From contig CM055755.1 in NCBI GenBank assembly GCA_029465975.1, forward strand, positions 633,430 through 697,429: 64,000 nucleotides of DNA, read 5' to 3'. The stretch comes from Dallia pectoralis. Taxonomy: Eukaryota; Chordata; Actinopteri; Esociformes; Umbridae. The translations under genes and the position numbers were made by a program. The notes below the pieces were generated by a model. The model ran no database searches. It had not been told where the DNA came from and was given only the letters and a program-made list of their open reading frames with translations. Below are positions 32,605 to 43,842 of this stretch, in pieces. How positions within the stretch are numbered: position 1 is the stretch's first letter; each line of letters opens with the position of its first letter.

Positions 32605-35055
32605 GTTATTGTTAGGGTTAGTCCTCTGTTCTGTTAGTACAGGGTAGGTTTAGCCCTCTGTTCTGTTAGTACAGGGTAGGTTTAGCCCTCTGTTCTGTTA
32701 GTACAGGGTAGGTTTAGCCCTCTGTTCTGTTAGTACAGGGTAGGGTTAGCCCTCTGTTCTGTTAGTACAGGGTAGGTTAGCCCTCTGTTCTGTTAGTACA
32801 GGGTAGGGTTAGTCCTCTGTTCTGTTAGTACAGGGTAGGGTTAGTCCTCTGTTCTGTTAGTACAGGGTAGGTTTAGCCCTCTGTTCTGTTAGTACAGGGT
32901 AGGTTTAGCCCTCGGTTCTGTTAGTACAGGGTAGGGTTAGTCCTCGGTTCTGTTAGTACAGGGTAGGGTTAGTCCTCTGTTCTGTTAGTACAGGGTAGGT
33001 TTAGCCCTCTGTTCTGTTAGTACAGGGTAGGGTTAGCCCTCTGTTCTGTTAGTACAGGGTAGGTTAGCCCTCTGTTCTGTTAGTACAGGGTAGGTTTAGT
33101 CCTCTGTTCTGTTAGTACAGGGTAGGGTTAGCCCTCTGTTCTGTTAGTACAGGGTAGGTTAGCCCTCTGTTCTGTTAGTACAGGGTAGGTTTAGTCCTCT
33201 GTTCTGTTAGTACAGGGTAGGGTTAGCCCTCTGTTCTGTTAGTACAGGGTAGGTTTAGCCCTCTGTTCTGTTAGTACAGGGTAGGTTTAGCCCTCTGTTC
33301 TGTTGGTACAGGGTAGGTTTAGCCCTCTGTTCTGTTAGTACAGGGTAGGTTTAGCCCTCTGTTCTGTTAGTACAGGGCAGGGTTAGTCCTCTGTTCTGTT
33401 AGTACAGGGTAGGTTTAGCCCTCTGTTCTGTTAGTACAGGGTAGGTTTAGCCCTCTGTTCTGTTAGTACAGGGTAGGTTTAGCCCTCTGTTCTGTTAGTA
33501 CAGGGTAGGGTTAGTCCTCTGTTCTGTTAGTACAGGGTAGGTTTAGCCCTCTGTTCTGTTAGTACAGGGTAGGGTTAGTCCTCTGTTCTGTTAAAACAGG
33601 GTAGGCTTAGCCCTCTGTTCTGTTAGTACAGGGTAGGTTTAGCCCTCTGTTCTGTTAGTACAGGGTAGGTTTAGCCCTCTGTTCTGTTAGTACAGGGTAG
33701 GTTTAGCCCTCTGTTCTGTTGGTACAGGGTAGGTTTAGCCCTCTGTTCTGTTAGTACAGGGTAGGTTTAGCCCTCTGTTCTGTTAGTACAGGGTAGGGTT
33801 AGTCCTCTGTTCTGTTAGTACAGGGTAGGTTTAGCCCTCTGTTCTGTTAGTACAGGGTAGGTTTAGCCCTCTGTTCTGTTAGTGCAGGGTAGGTTTAGCC
33901 CTCTGTTCTGTTAGTACAGTGTAGGGTTAGTCCTCTGTTCTGTTAGTACAGGGTAGGTTTAGCCCTCTGTTCTGTTAGTACAGGGTAGGGTTAGTCCTCT
34001 GTTCTGTTAGTACAGGGTAGGGTTAGCCCTCTGTTCTGTTAGTACAGGGTAGGTTTAGCCCTCTGTTCTGTTAGTACAGGGTAGGGTTAGTCCTCTGTTC
34101 TGTTAGTACAGGGTAGGGTTAGCCCTCTGTTCTGTTAGTACAGGGTAGGTTTAGCCCTCTGTTCTGTTAGTACAGGGTAGGTTTAGCCCTCTGTTCTGTT
34201 AGTACAGGGTAGGTTTAGCCCTCTGTTCTGTTGGTACAGGGTAGGTTTAGCCCTCTGTTCTGTTAGTACAGGGTAGGTTTAGCCCTCTGTTCTGTTAGTA
34301 CAGGGTAGGGTTAGTCCTCTGTTCTGTTAGTACAGGGTAGGTTTAGCCCTCTGTTCTGTTGGTACATGGTAGGTTTAGCCCTCTGTTCTGTTAGTACAGG
34401 GTAGGTTTAGCCCTCTGTTCTGTTAGTACAGGGTAGGGTTAGCCCTCTGTTCTGTTAGTACAGGGTAGGGTTAGTCCTCTGTTCTGTTAGTACAGGGTAG
34501 GTTTAGCCCTCTGTTCTGTTAGTACAGGGTAGGTTTAGCCCTCTGTTCTGTTAGTACAGGGTAGGTTTAGCCCTCTGTTCTGTTAGTACAGGGTAGGGTT
34601 AGTCCTCTGTTCTGTTAGTACAGGGTAGGTTTAGCCCTCTGTTCTGTTAGTACAGGGTAGGTTTAGCCCTCTGTTCTGTTAGTACAGGGTAGGTTTAGCC
34701 CTCTGTTCTGTTAGTACAGGGTAGGTTTAGCCCTCTGTTCTGTTAGTACAGGGTAGGGTTAGTCCTCTGTTCTGTTAGTACAGGGTAGGTTTAGCCCTCT
34801 GTTCTGTTAGTACAGGGTAGGTTTAGCCCTCTGTTCTGTTAGTACAGGGTAGGTTTAGCCCTCTGTTCTGTTAGTACAGGGTAGGGTTAGTCCTCTGTTC
34901 TGTTAGTACAGGGTAGGGTTAGCCCTCTGTTCTGTTAGTACAGGGTAGGTTTAGCCCTCTGTTCTGTTAGTACAGGGTAGGTTTAGCCCTCTGTTCTGTT
35001 GGTACAGGGTAGGTTTAGCCCTCTGTTCTGTTGGTACAGGGTAGGTTTAGCCCTC
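32605..35055 (+). repeat. 32-bp minisatellite, about 76 copies, 2.45 kb
   Basis: The core is CTCTGTTCTGTTAGTACAGG then GTAGGTTTAGCC. A GGGTTAGTCC subtype is scattered through the array. It is one of the two longest arrays in the window. TGTTAGTACAG is partly self-complementary. Confidence 0.96.
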
Positions 35056-35955
35056 ATCAGATAAAACAGAAGGCGTGGTCTCTCATCAGATGAAACAGGA
35101 GGCGTGGTCTCTCATCAGATGAAACAGGAGGCGTGGTCTCTCATCAGATGAAACAGGAGGCGTGGTCTCTCATCAGATGAAACAGGAGGCGTGGTCTCTC
35201 ATCAGATGAAACAGGAGGCGTGGTCTCTCATCAGATGAAACAGGAGGCGTGGTCTCTCATCAGATGAAACAGGAGGCGTGGTCTCTCATCAGATAAACCA
35301 GGAGGCGTGGTCTCTAATCAGATAAAACAGGAGGTGTGGTCTCGATTCAGATAAAACAGGAGGCGTGGTCTCTAATCAGATGAAACAGGAGGCGTGGTCT
35401 CTAATCAGATAAAACAGGAGGCGTGGTCTCTAATCAGATGAAACAGGAGGCGTGGTCTCTAATCAGATAAAACAGGAGGCGTGGTCTCTAATCAGATAAA
35501 ACAGGAGGCGTGGTCTCTAATCAGATAAACCAGGAGGCGTGGTCTCTAATCAGATAAAACAGGAGGTGTGGTCTCGATTCAGATAAAACAGGAGGCGTGG
35601 TCTCTAATCAGATGAAACAGGAGGCGTGGTCTCTAATCAGATGAAACAGGAGGCGTGGTCTCTAATCAGATGAAACAGGAGGCGTGGTCTCTAATCAGAT
35701 GAAACAGGAGGCGTGGTCTCTAATCAGATAAAACAGGAGGCGTGGTCTCTAATCAGATGAAACAGGAGGCGTGGTCTCTAATCAGATGAAACAGGAGGCG
35801 TGGTCTCTAATCAGATAAAACAGGAGGCGTGGTCTCTAATCAGATGAAACACGAGGCGTGGTCTCTAATCAGGTAAAACAGGAGGCGTGGTCTCTAATCA
35901 GATAAAACAGGAGGCGTGGTCTCTCATCAGATAAAACAGAAGGCGTGGTTTCTCA
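35053..35955 (+). repeat. 29-bp minisatellite, about 31 copies, directly abutting the previous array
   Basis: The core is AACAGGAGGCGTGGTCTCTC followed by ATCAGATGA. The first third has the CTCATCAG subtype and the rest CTAATCAG. A two-variant block (ATAAACC, GGTGTGGTCTCGATTCAG) occurs twice about 232 bp apart, showing block duplication. It shares the stretch TAGCCCTC/ATCAG border with the 32-bp array without a gap. Confidence 0.94.
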
Positions 35956-36355
35956 TCTCTGAACCTCTGACCACTTCTAATGACCTCGTTGACTAGCCAG
36001 GTGAGATTAGATGTCTGCCCTTATGGCGTCCCTGGTCTTTCTGTCAGAGCAGCACAGCGTGTGATATTAAACGGGCTTCTAATAAAATAGTCTCTGGTTG
36101 CTTCTGGTTAAACTCCCCATGGTATTCTGCTATCAGCTGCGGTCGAGACACCAATTGAAATGTTCTCTTCAACACATCTGTCTCCTGGTCCGTCTCATCT
36201 GTCGCTCTGTGTTTCTTATTTTTGTTCTCGCTCTCTGTTTGTATTTATCATCTCTCTCTCTCTCTGTGTATTTACACATCTGTCTGTCTCTTCTTTTCTC
36301 TCTCCATCTCGTTATCTCTCCCTCTTTCACTCTCTTTCTCTCTCTCTCTCATTCA

Positions 36356-36397
<42 letters not shown>

Positions 36398-36535
36398 CTC
36401 TCTCTGGTTGGCATCAGCTTGCCTGCTGTTTAGCTTGTACTGCATGTGTTTGTTTGTGTGATCGTTGTATTGTGGTTTTAACACTGAGTCTCTCTCTACT
36501 GTTCAGTCCTTAAACGTCTCTCTTATTTCTCCCAG

Positions 36536-36562
36536 CTCACTATCTGGATAAGGTAGTGAAAG
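36536..36562 (+). CDS. tenm4: tenm4 27-nt microexon, splice insert A between EGF7 and EGF8
   Basis: Acceptor TTATTTCTCCCAG ends at 36535 and donor GTATGG starts at 36563. The 27 nt add nine residues and leave the phase unchanged (G+CT in, G+AA out), giving AHYLDKVVK before EGC of EGF8. Vertebrate teneurins have AHYLD(K/R)(I/V)VK at exactly this place as the alternatively used site A, which changes the geometry of the dimer. It was found by phase and motif, as it is too short for a codon scan. The donor GTATGG is weak, as expected for a regulated exon. Confidence 0.9.
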
Positions 36563-36689
36563 GTATGGCACATCTTACTCACATCATTCCTTTATGTCAT
36601 ACTCTGTCCTCCTCTTATTGTAGCAACTACATTACCCAGCATTCCTTAGCCACATACACAAGCCCCTCCTCTCTGTACTCTTGTCTCAC

Positions 36690-36797
36690 CTGGTCACCTG
36701 ACTGGTCACCTGACTGGTCACCTGACTGGTCACCTGACTGGTCACCTGACTGGTCACCTGACTGGTCACCTGACTGGTCACCTGACTGGTCACCTGA
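36690..36797 (+). repeat. 12-bp minisatellite, about 8-9 copies
   Basis: CACCTGACTGGT repeated almost perfectly. Confidence 0.95.
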
Positions 36798-36906
36798 CAC
36801 TCAAACAGCCTGCTCTTCTTGTTCTACTCCTTTTTTGCTCTCTTCCTCCTGTTCCTCCTTGTCCTCCTTTCTTTCCCTCTGTCCCTTTACATATTTCTCT
36901 TTTTCC

Positions 36907-37352
36907 TAATCATCCACCCTGTTAATAAACAGCTAATCATCCAGCCTGTTAATAAACAGCTAATCATCCACCCTGTTAATAAACAGCTAATCATCCACCC
37001 TGTTAATAAACAGCTAATCATCCACCCTGTTAATAAACAGCTAATCATCCACCCTGTTAATAAACAGCTAATCATCCAGCCTGTTAATAAACAGCTAATC
37101 ATCCACCCTGTTAATAAACAGCTAATCATCCAGCCTGTTAATAAACAGCTAATCATCCAGCCTGTTAATAAACAGCTAATCATCCACCCTGTTAATAAAC
37201 AGCTAATCATCCAGCCTGTTAATAAACAGCTAATCATCCAGCCTGTTAATAAACAGCTAATCATCCACCCTGTTAATAAACAGCTAATCATCCACCCTGT
37301 TAATAAACAGCTAATCATCCACCCTGTTAATAAACAGCTAATCATCCAGCAG
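36907..37352 (+). repeat. 27-bp minisatellite, about 16 copies
   Basis: The core is AATCATCCACCCTGTTAATA then AACAGCT. Only a CCACC/CCAGC variant distinguishes copies. CTGTTAATAAACAG is an inverted repeat within each unit. The period divisible by three keeps frames open on both strands. Confidence 0.95.
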
Positions 37353-37542
37353 CTTTGTGTCCATCATCCAACCAGAGCTGTTTCTCTAGAAGCCAAATTC
37401 TCACTTTAAGAGATATTAACTGGTTGTGGCCCAAATGTTTCCGTATCCCCTACGAAGAGCCCTTCTAACCATGAGCCCGAAAAAGGAGTGCTGTGCATGT
37501 ATTGATTAGGGTCCAACCATGAGGTCTCAGTTGACCCTTAAC

Positions 37543-38046
37543 AAAGTGTGTAGTGTGTAGTGTGTAGTGAGTAGTGTGTAGTGTGTAGTGTGTAGTGAGT
37601 AGTGAGTAGTGAGTAGTGAGTAGTGAGTAGTGAGTAGTGTGTAGTGTGTAGTGTGTAGTGTGTAGTGTGTAGTGAGTAGTGAGTAGTGTGTAGTGAGTAG
37701 TGTGTAGTGTGTAGTGTGTAGTGTGTAGTGTGTAGTGTGTAGTGTGTAGTGAGTAGTGAGTAGTGTGTAGTGAGTAGTGTGTAGTGAGTAGTGTGTAGTG
37801 TGTAGTGTGTAGTGAGTAGTGTGTAGTGTGTAGTGTGTAGTGTGTAGCGTGTAGCGAGTAGCGAGTAGTGTGTAGCGTGTAGCGAGTAGCGAGTAGTGTG
37901 TAGTGAGTAGTGTGTAGCGTGTAGCGTGTAGCGAGTAGTGTGTAGTGAGTAGTGTGTAGCGAGTAGCGAGTAGTGAGTAGTGTGTAGCGTGTAGCGAGTA
38001 GTGTGTAGTGTGTAGTGAGTAGTGTGTAGCGTGTAGCGTCTAGTGA
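37543..38046 (+). repeat. 7-bp repeat block, about 71 copies
   Basis: GTGTAGT and GAGTAGT heptamers are mixed, with a GTGTAGC/GAGTAGC subtype confined to the 3' third (from about 37845). Confidence 0.95.
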
Positions 38047-38284
38047 GTGCAGAACCAATATAGGAGAAATCCCGTTTACTCCAACACACATACTGCATAT
38101 AACACACACAGTTTTATTCAGATGCCATTTTTATTTGATCGTCCTGGAGATGGATGAAATATACATCTATACCTTTTAACAGGTTTAATATCAACAAGTT
38201 TTTTTACAATGAGAATAAACAAAGCTAGCTGTTTTTTTATAAACAGATATCATGCTATCCAATCAGCAGTATCTTTAATGGAAA

Positions 38285-38905
38285 TCTCTGACCTCGTTCA
38301 CCTCCTCTTTCTGACCTCGTTCACCTCCTCTCTGTCCTCATTTACCTCCTCTGTCTGTCCTCGTTCACCTCCTCTCTCTGTCCTCATTTACCTCCTCTGT
38401 CTGTCCTCGTTCACCTCCTCTCTCTGTCCTCGTTCACCTCCTCTCTGTCCTCATTCTCCTCCTCTCTGTCCTCGTTCTCCTCCTCTCTGTCCTCGTTCAC
38501 CTCCTTTCTCTGTCCTCGTTCACCTCCTTTCTCTGTCCTCGTTCACCTCCTCTCTCTGTCCTCGTTCACCTCCTCTCTCTGTCCTCGTTCAACTCCTCTT
38601 TCTGTCCTCGTTCACCTCCTCTCTCTGTCCTCGTTCACCTCCTCTCTCTGTCCTCGTTCACCTCCTCTCTCTGTCCTCGTTCAACTCCTCTTTCTGTCCT
38701 CGTTCACCTCCTCTCTCTGTCCTCGTTCACCTCCTCTCTCTGTCCTCGTTCAACTCCTCTTTCTGTCCTCGTTCACCTCCTCTCTCTGTCCTCGTTCAAC
38801 TCCTCTTTCTGTCCTCGTTCACCTCCTCTCTCTGTCCTCGTTCACCTCCTCTCTCTGTCCTCGTTCACCTCCTCTCTGTCCTCATTCTCCTCCTCTCTGT
38901 CCATC
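38285..38905 (+). repeat. about 23-bp pyrimidine-rich minisatellite
   Basis: The unit is CTCTCTCTGTCCTCGTTCAC plus CTC. TTCAACTCCTCTTTCTG and CATTCTCCTC variants occur in repeating order, which indicates multi-unit duplication. Confidence 0.93.
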
Positions 38906-39059
38906 TATGCATTTCTGCGTTCTCCTGTTTTTTTATCCTACCATTTCCACCGCACAGATAGTCAGGATTTAGATTTTCTAGCACCAGATTTTCTCTTTTC
39001 ATTCTCCTCATCTGGGGACGTGTTGAATTCATAAGACAGCCGATAAAATGTTAAGAAGT

Positions 39060-39840
39060 AAACTGCAGAGGGAGTGGGAGAGGAGAGAGAGTGGGAGAGG
39101 GGAGAGAGAGGGGGAGAGGGAAGGGAGAGGGGGAGGGGGGAGAGTGGGAGAGGGAGAGGAGTGGGAGAGGGAGAGAGAGTGGGAGAGGGAGAGAGGGGAG
39201 AGGGGAGAGAGGGGAGAGGGAGGGGAGAGGGGAGAGTGGGAGAGGAGAGAGGAGGGGAGAGGAGGGAGGGAGAGGGAGAGAGAGAGAGAGAGGGAGAGGG
39301 AGAGAGAGTGGGAGAGAGAGAGAGGAGAGAGAGAGGGAGGAGAGAGAGTGGGAGAGGAGAGAGAGTGGGAGAGGAGGAGAGGGGAGAGGGGAGAGAGAGT
39401 GGGAGAGGGGAGAGAGGGAGAGAGAGTGGGAGATGGAAGAGCGAGTGGGAGAGGGGAGAGAGAGTGGGGGAGAGGAGAGAGAGTGGGAGAAGAGGGAGAG
39501 TGGGAGAGGAGGGAGAGTGGGAGAGGAGGAGAGTGGGAGAGAGAGTGGGAGAGGAGAGAGAGTGGGAGAAGAGGGAGAGTGGGAGAGGAGGGAGAGTGGG
39601 GAGAGAGAGGGAGAGGGAGAGGAGGGGAGAGAGAGTGGGAGGGAGGGGAGAGGGAGAGGAGAGAGGGGAGATGGGGAGAGGGAGAGGGGAGAGAGAGTGG
39701 GAGAGGGGAGAGAGAGTGGTAGAGGAGGGAGAGTGGGAGAGGAGGGAGGGAGTGGGAGAGGAGAGAGAGAGTGGTAGAGGAGAGAGAGTGGGAGAGGAGA
39801 GAGAGTGGGAGAGGAGAGAGAGTGGGAGTGGAGAGAGTAA
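39060..39840 (+). repeat. GA-rich tract with GAGAGTGGGAGAGGA steps
   Basis: 780 bp of purine-only sequence on the + strand with an imperfect 16-20 bp rhythm. Long purine/pyrimidine tracts can adopt triplex (H-DNA) form; that is inference here. Confidence 0.92.
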
Positions 39841-39989
39841 AGAGGAACACATCAAATTATGTGAAATAATCCTGTGATATAAGGCTGAGGGCTTTAAAGA
39901 GGCAAATAGACAGACAGACACACAGACAGGTTGTGTAATGCATGTGGAGAAGACCTTCCTGTCTGCGTAGCCGGGAACACACACACACA

Positions 39990-40350
39990 CACACACAGTG
40001 TTCAGGGTACATGCTGGTTCCTCCACAGTGTTCAGGGTACAGGCTGGTTCCTCCACAGTGTTCAGGGTACAGACCCATTCCCCCACAGTGTTCAGGGTAC
40101 ATGCTGGTTCCTCCACAGTGTTCAGGGTACAGGCTGGTTCCTCCACAGTGTTCAGGGTACAGACCCATTCCCCCACAGTGTTCAGGGTACATGCTGGTTC
40201 CTCCACAGTGTTCAGGGTACATGCTGGTTCCTCCACAGTGTTCAGGGTACATGCTGGTTCCTCCACAGTGTTCAGGGTACAGGCTGGTTCCTCCACAGTG
40301 TTCAGGGTACATGCTGGTTCCTCCACAGTGTTCAGGGTACAGGCCGGTTC
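39990..40350 (+). repeat. 30-bp minisatellite, 12 copies
   Basis: The core is CACAGTGTTCAGGGTACATG then CTGGTTCCTC, with GGCTGG and GACCCATTCCCC variants. A five-unit pattern repeats. A short (CA)n run precedes it. Confidence 0.95.
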
Positions 40351-41054
40351 TGCTGAGCTCCAACTCTCTGTGTTTCTACTTCAGCACCACAGCCCTCCTA
40401 GTGACAATGAGAGAATGCCTTGTATCTGTAAGAGATTATCCTATTGATTAGTCTGGTCTCAGATTATCCTATTGATTAGTCTTGCCTGGAGAGAAACTGC
40501 TACACTAAAGAAAGACACAGAAATAAAGAGGTACAAATTAAATAAAATCCACTCTCCTTTCCAGCAAGTTTTTAATTTTTGGATGTTAGTTTATTATACA
40601 CAATGATACATTACCTACAGTAGAACAATAATTGTGAACATAAATGTTTTGGAAAAACGAGTTTGACTTATTTATGGATTATGGGTGCTGTTTGTGACGA
40701 AGCAAAAACAAGAAGCCATTCTTCTGCACTAATGACTGTATTGATCTGGACAGAAGAATCCCCAGGATCTGATTCTGGACCAGATGAGAAACCTCCCTAC
40801 AGGTGGATTGTGTATATCACCCAGTGCTCTATTAGCAGTGCTCCCCGAACAATTTATAAATCTTTAAGTGTCTTTAGTATTACTGAAGATATCCTCTAAC
40901 TGGGGAATAAATAATGTCTGTGACAAAAAGGAAAAGGAAAAAGGAGTGGAAAACCGTGCAAAATGTGCTGTCCTCCCTGTAATATCAGATAGAGGATCTC
41001 TTGCCCGTAACCATAGAGAACCACTGTTATGAAACAAACTCTGCTTCTTTGTGT

Positions 41055-41069
41055 GTCTGTCTGTCTGTC

Positions 41070-41142
<73 letters not shown>
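41055..41142 (+). repeat. (GT)n microsatellite with GTCT start
   Basis: About 35 GT repeats after a short (GTCT)n run. It ends about 45 nt before the acceptor of exon 41189. Confidence 0.95.
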
Positions 41143-41143
<1 letters not shown>

Positions 41144-41188
41144 ACCTCTCTTGTGTATTTGATCTCCATGTCTACTCCTCTCTAACAG

Positions 41189-41335
41189 AAGGCTGCCCTG
41201 GTCTGTGTAATGGGAACGGCAGGTGCACTCTGGGTAATAATGGCTGGTACTGCGTCTGTCAGCTTGGCTGGAGAGGGACAGGATGTGACACATCAATGGA
41301 GACGGCCTGCAATGATGGCAAAGACAACGAAGGAG
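41189..41335 (+). CDS. tenm4: tenm4 exon: EGF-like repeat 8 and start of cysteine-rich region
   Basis: Acceptor CCTCTCTAACAG ends at 41188 and donor GTAAAC starts at 41336. The exon is 147 nt. The translation EGCPGLCNGNGRCTLGNNGW then YCVCQLGWRGTGCDTSMETA and CNDGKDNEG follows TENM4 (CPGLCNGNGRCTL, GCDTSMETAC). The last codon is split G|AT, giving Asp with the next exon (DNEGDGLVDCMD). The donor is the first of four identical GGAG|GTAAAC sites spaced 39 bp apart, and the frame stays open through all of them. Confidence 0.94.
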
Positions 41336-41462
41336 GTAAACAACTACATATTATACACAAACACAACAATGGAGGTAAACAACTACATATTATACACAAA
41401 CACAACGATGGAGGTAAACAACTACATATTATACACAAACACAACGATGGAGGTAAACAACA
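41336..41462 (+). repeat. tenm4: 39-bp repeat carrying the donor of exon 41189-41335
   Basis: The unit is GTAAACAACTACATATTATA, CACAAACACAACAATGGAG. Donor-like GGAG|GTAAAC sites lie at 41336, 41375, 41414 and 41453. The unit length is 13 codons with no stop in the exon frame; translation would add GKQLHIIHKHNNG-type blocks. After the array a stop follows at 41476-41478. Confidence 0.93.
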
Positions 41463-41641
41463 GGTGTCGAGCTGTTAGAGGACTGTGTTGAGATGTGAAA
41501 CAGTAGCGACAGAGATGCTGAGAATGTGGTCTGTGATGTATCTGACCTCTGGAAGTGGCTGTCAGACCAGACAATGGAAGGTTTTGAAACAGCATTCAAT
41601 CAGATAATCATTGTGACCTGAGAATCCTGCACTTCCTACAG

Positions 41642-41858
41642 ATGGCTTGGTGGACTGTATGGATCCTGACTGCTGTCTACAGGCTCCCTGTCAAACCACC
41701 TCCCTGTGTCTGGGTTCCCCCGACCCGCTGGACATCATCCAAGAGACACAGCTCTCCACTCAGCATAACAACCTCCAGTCCTTCTACAACCGTGTTCGCT
41801 TCCTGGTGGGCCGGGAGAGCACTCACGTCATCCCTGGAGCCAACCCATTTGATGGCAG
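41642..41858 (+). CDS. tenm4: tenm4 exon: cysteine-rich region after EGF8
   Basis: Acceptor ACTTCCTACAG ends at 41641 and donor GTGAGT starts at 41859. The exon is 217 nt. It encodes DGLVDCMDPDCCLQAPC, then LCLGSPDPLDIIQETQ, LQSFYNRVRFLVGRESTHVI and PGANPFDG. The DCMDPDCC cluster is the teneurin C-rich motif, and DPLDIIQETQ and STHVIPG match TENM4. It forms the start of the large extracellular head. The exon's last bases GGCAG and the donor GTGAGT are amplified about 14 times in the intron that follows. Confidence 0.94.
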
Positions 41859-42525
41859 GTGAGTGTGATTATCTGTCCACCCAGAACACAGACAGGTAGA
41901 CGGCAGGTGAGTGTGATTATCTGTCCACCCAGAACACAGACAGGTAGACGGCAGGTGAGTGTGATTATCTGATCCACCCAGAACACAGACAGGTAGACGG
42001 CAGGTGAGTGTGATTATCTGTCCACCCAGCACATAGACAGGTAGACGGCAGGTGAGTGTGATTATCTGATCCACCCAGAACACAGACAGGTAGATGGCAG
42101 GTGAGTGTGATTATCTGTCCACCCAGAACACAGACAGGTAGACGGCAGGTGAGTGTGATTATCTGTCCACCCAGAACACAGACAGGTAGACGGCAGGTGA
42201 GTGTGATTATCTGTCCACCCAGAACACAGACAGGTAGACGGCAGGTGAGTGTGATTATCTGTCCACCCAGAACACAGACAGGTAGACGGCAGGTGAGTGT
42301 GATTATCTGTCCACCCAGAACACAGACAGGTAGACGGCAGGTGAGTGTGATTATCTGTCCACCCAGAACACAGACAGGTAGACGGCAGGTGAGTGTGATT
42401 ATCTGTCCACCCAGAACACAGACAGGTAGACGGCAGGTGAGTGTGATTATCTGTCCACCCAGAACACAGACAGGTAGACGGCAGGTGAGTGTGATTATCT
42501 GATCCACCCAGAACACAGACAGGTG
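41850..42525 (+). repeat. tenm4: 48-bp minisatellite with the donor in each unit, about 14 copies
   Basis: The unit is GACGGCAGGTGAGTGTGATT, ATCTGTCCACCCAGAACACA, GACAGGTA. The first copy is the exon end itself (GATGGCAG|GTGAGT). One intronic copy near 42090 keeps the exon form GATGGCAG. Three units carry ATCTGATCC (49 bp). Confidence 0.95.
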
Positions 42526-42857
42526 GACATCTGGTCACGCTCCTGAACATCTGGTCACAGTCCAGGCTCTATGTCCACAGGATGAGGTTGGTGAGGAGAG
42601 AGGGTGAGGAGAGAGGGTGAGGAGAGAGGAAGTGAGCACGGCAAATCTCCCATTTAGGCATAACAGCCTCATATCCAGGATGTATTCTGGAGCATTCTGG
42701 AGGATCTGAGACCGTCTTCTCCTCCTCCAGAAGCCTTGATCTCCTGATGTGCCGCCCACCCAGGGAATTTGGAAACACACGCCACCTCGCACAGCTTTTC
42801 ACATCAGAGAGAGCGCCTGGCACTGCACACATCATTATCCTGCATCATCCCTTTAAT

Positions 42858-43762
42858 TTATTCTCTATATTATCATCCCTCTATATTATCATCCCTCTAT
42901 ATTATCATCCCTCTATATTATCATCCCTCTATTATCATTCCTCTATATTATCATCCCTCTATATTATCATCCCTCTATATTATCATCCCTCTACATTATC
43001 ATCCCTCTTCATTATCCTCCCTCTATATTATCATCCCTCTATATTATCATCCCTCTATATTATCATCCCTCTATATTATCATCCCTCTACATTATCATCC
43101 CTCTATATTATCATCCCACTATATTATCATCCCTCTACATTATCCTCCCTCTACATTATCCTCCCTCTACATTATCATCCCTCTATATTATCATCCCTCT
43201 ACATTATCATCCCTCTACATTATCATCCCTCTACATTATCATCCCTCTATATTATCATCCCTCTATATTATCATCCCTCTTCATTATCCTCCCTCTATAT
43301 TATCATCCCTCTATATTATCATCCCTCTATATTATCATCCCTCTATATTATCATCCCTCTACATTATCATCCCTCTATATTATCATCCCACTATATTATC
43401 ATCCCTCTACATTATCCTCCCTCTACATTATCATCCCTCTATATTATCATCCCTCTACATTATCATCCCTCTACATTATCATCCCTCTACATTATCATCC
43501 CTCTACATTATCATCCCTCTACATTATCATCCCTCTATATTATCATCCCACTATATTATCATCCCTGTATATTATCATCCCTCTATATTATCATCCCTGT
43601 ATATTATCATCCCTCTATATTATCATCCCTGTATATTATCATCCCTCTACATTATCATCCCTGTATATTATCATCCCTCTATATTATCATCCCTGTATAT
43701 TATCATCCCTCTACATTATCATCCCTCTACATTATCATCCCTCTATATTATCATCATATTTT
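42858..43762 (+). repeat. 16-bp AT/pyrimidine minisatellite, about 56 copies
   Basis: ATTATCATCCCTCTAT and ATTATCATCCCTCTAC alternate, with TCCTCC and CACTAT variants recurring in similar order at about 43000 and 43270 (block duplication). A CCCTGTAT subtype dominates the 3' end. Confidence 0.95.
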
Positions 43763-43842
43763 GTTCTTGCTCTCATTAAAAGTATGTATATAACGGCAAA
43801 GAAGAAAGCAGGGAAGATATCAAAAGATAATTTCTCAACTAG

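Larger units (their letters stand above)
31816..36535 (+). other. tenm4: tenm4 intron (4.7 kb)
   Basis: GGGTGTCTGGGTGGGG-type steps follow the donor (31830-32030). Unique sequence spans about 32040-32600, then two abutting minisatellites fill 32605-35955. A final unique and CT-rich part (35960-36530) leads to the microexon acceptor TTATTTCTCCCAG. Confidence 0.75.
36563..41188 (+). other. tenm4: tenm4 intron (4.6 kb)
   Basis: Nearly all is tandem repeat: 12-bp, 27-bp, 7-bp, 23-bp, GA-rich and 30-bp arrays, then a (GT)n tract 40 nt before the acceptor. Unique parts are 37353-37540, 38050-38280 and 40360-41050; the last is AT-rich with a short TTATCCTATTGATTAGTCT duplication (40435-40485) and no recognisable gene. 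Confidence 0.75.

Noticed and set aside
38962..40326. 454-codon minus-strand frame
   Set aside because: Complement of the GA-rich tract fused to the 30-bp array. No domain.
42747..43793. 348-codon Ile/Tyr-rich + strand frame
   Set aside because: The 16-bp array is open in two frames. No signal or membrane pattern other than repeat.
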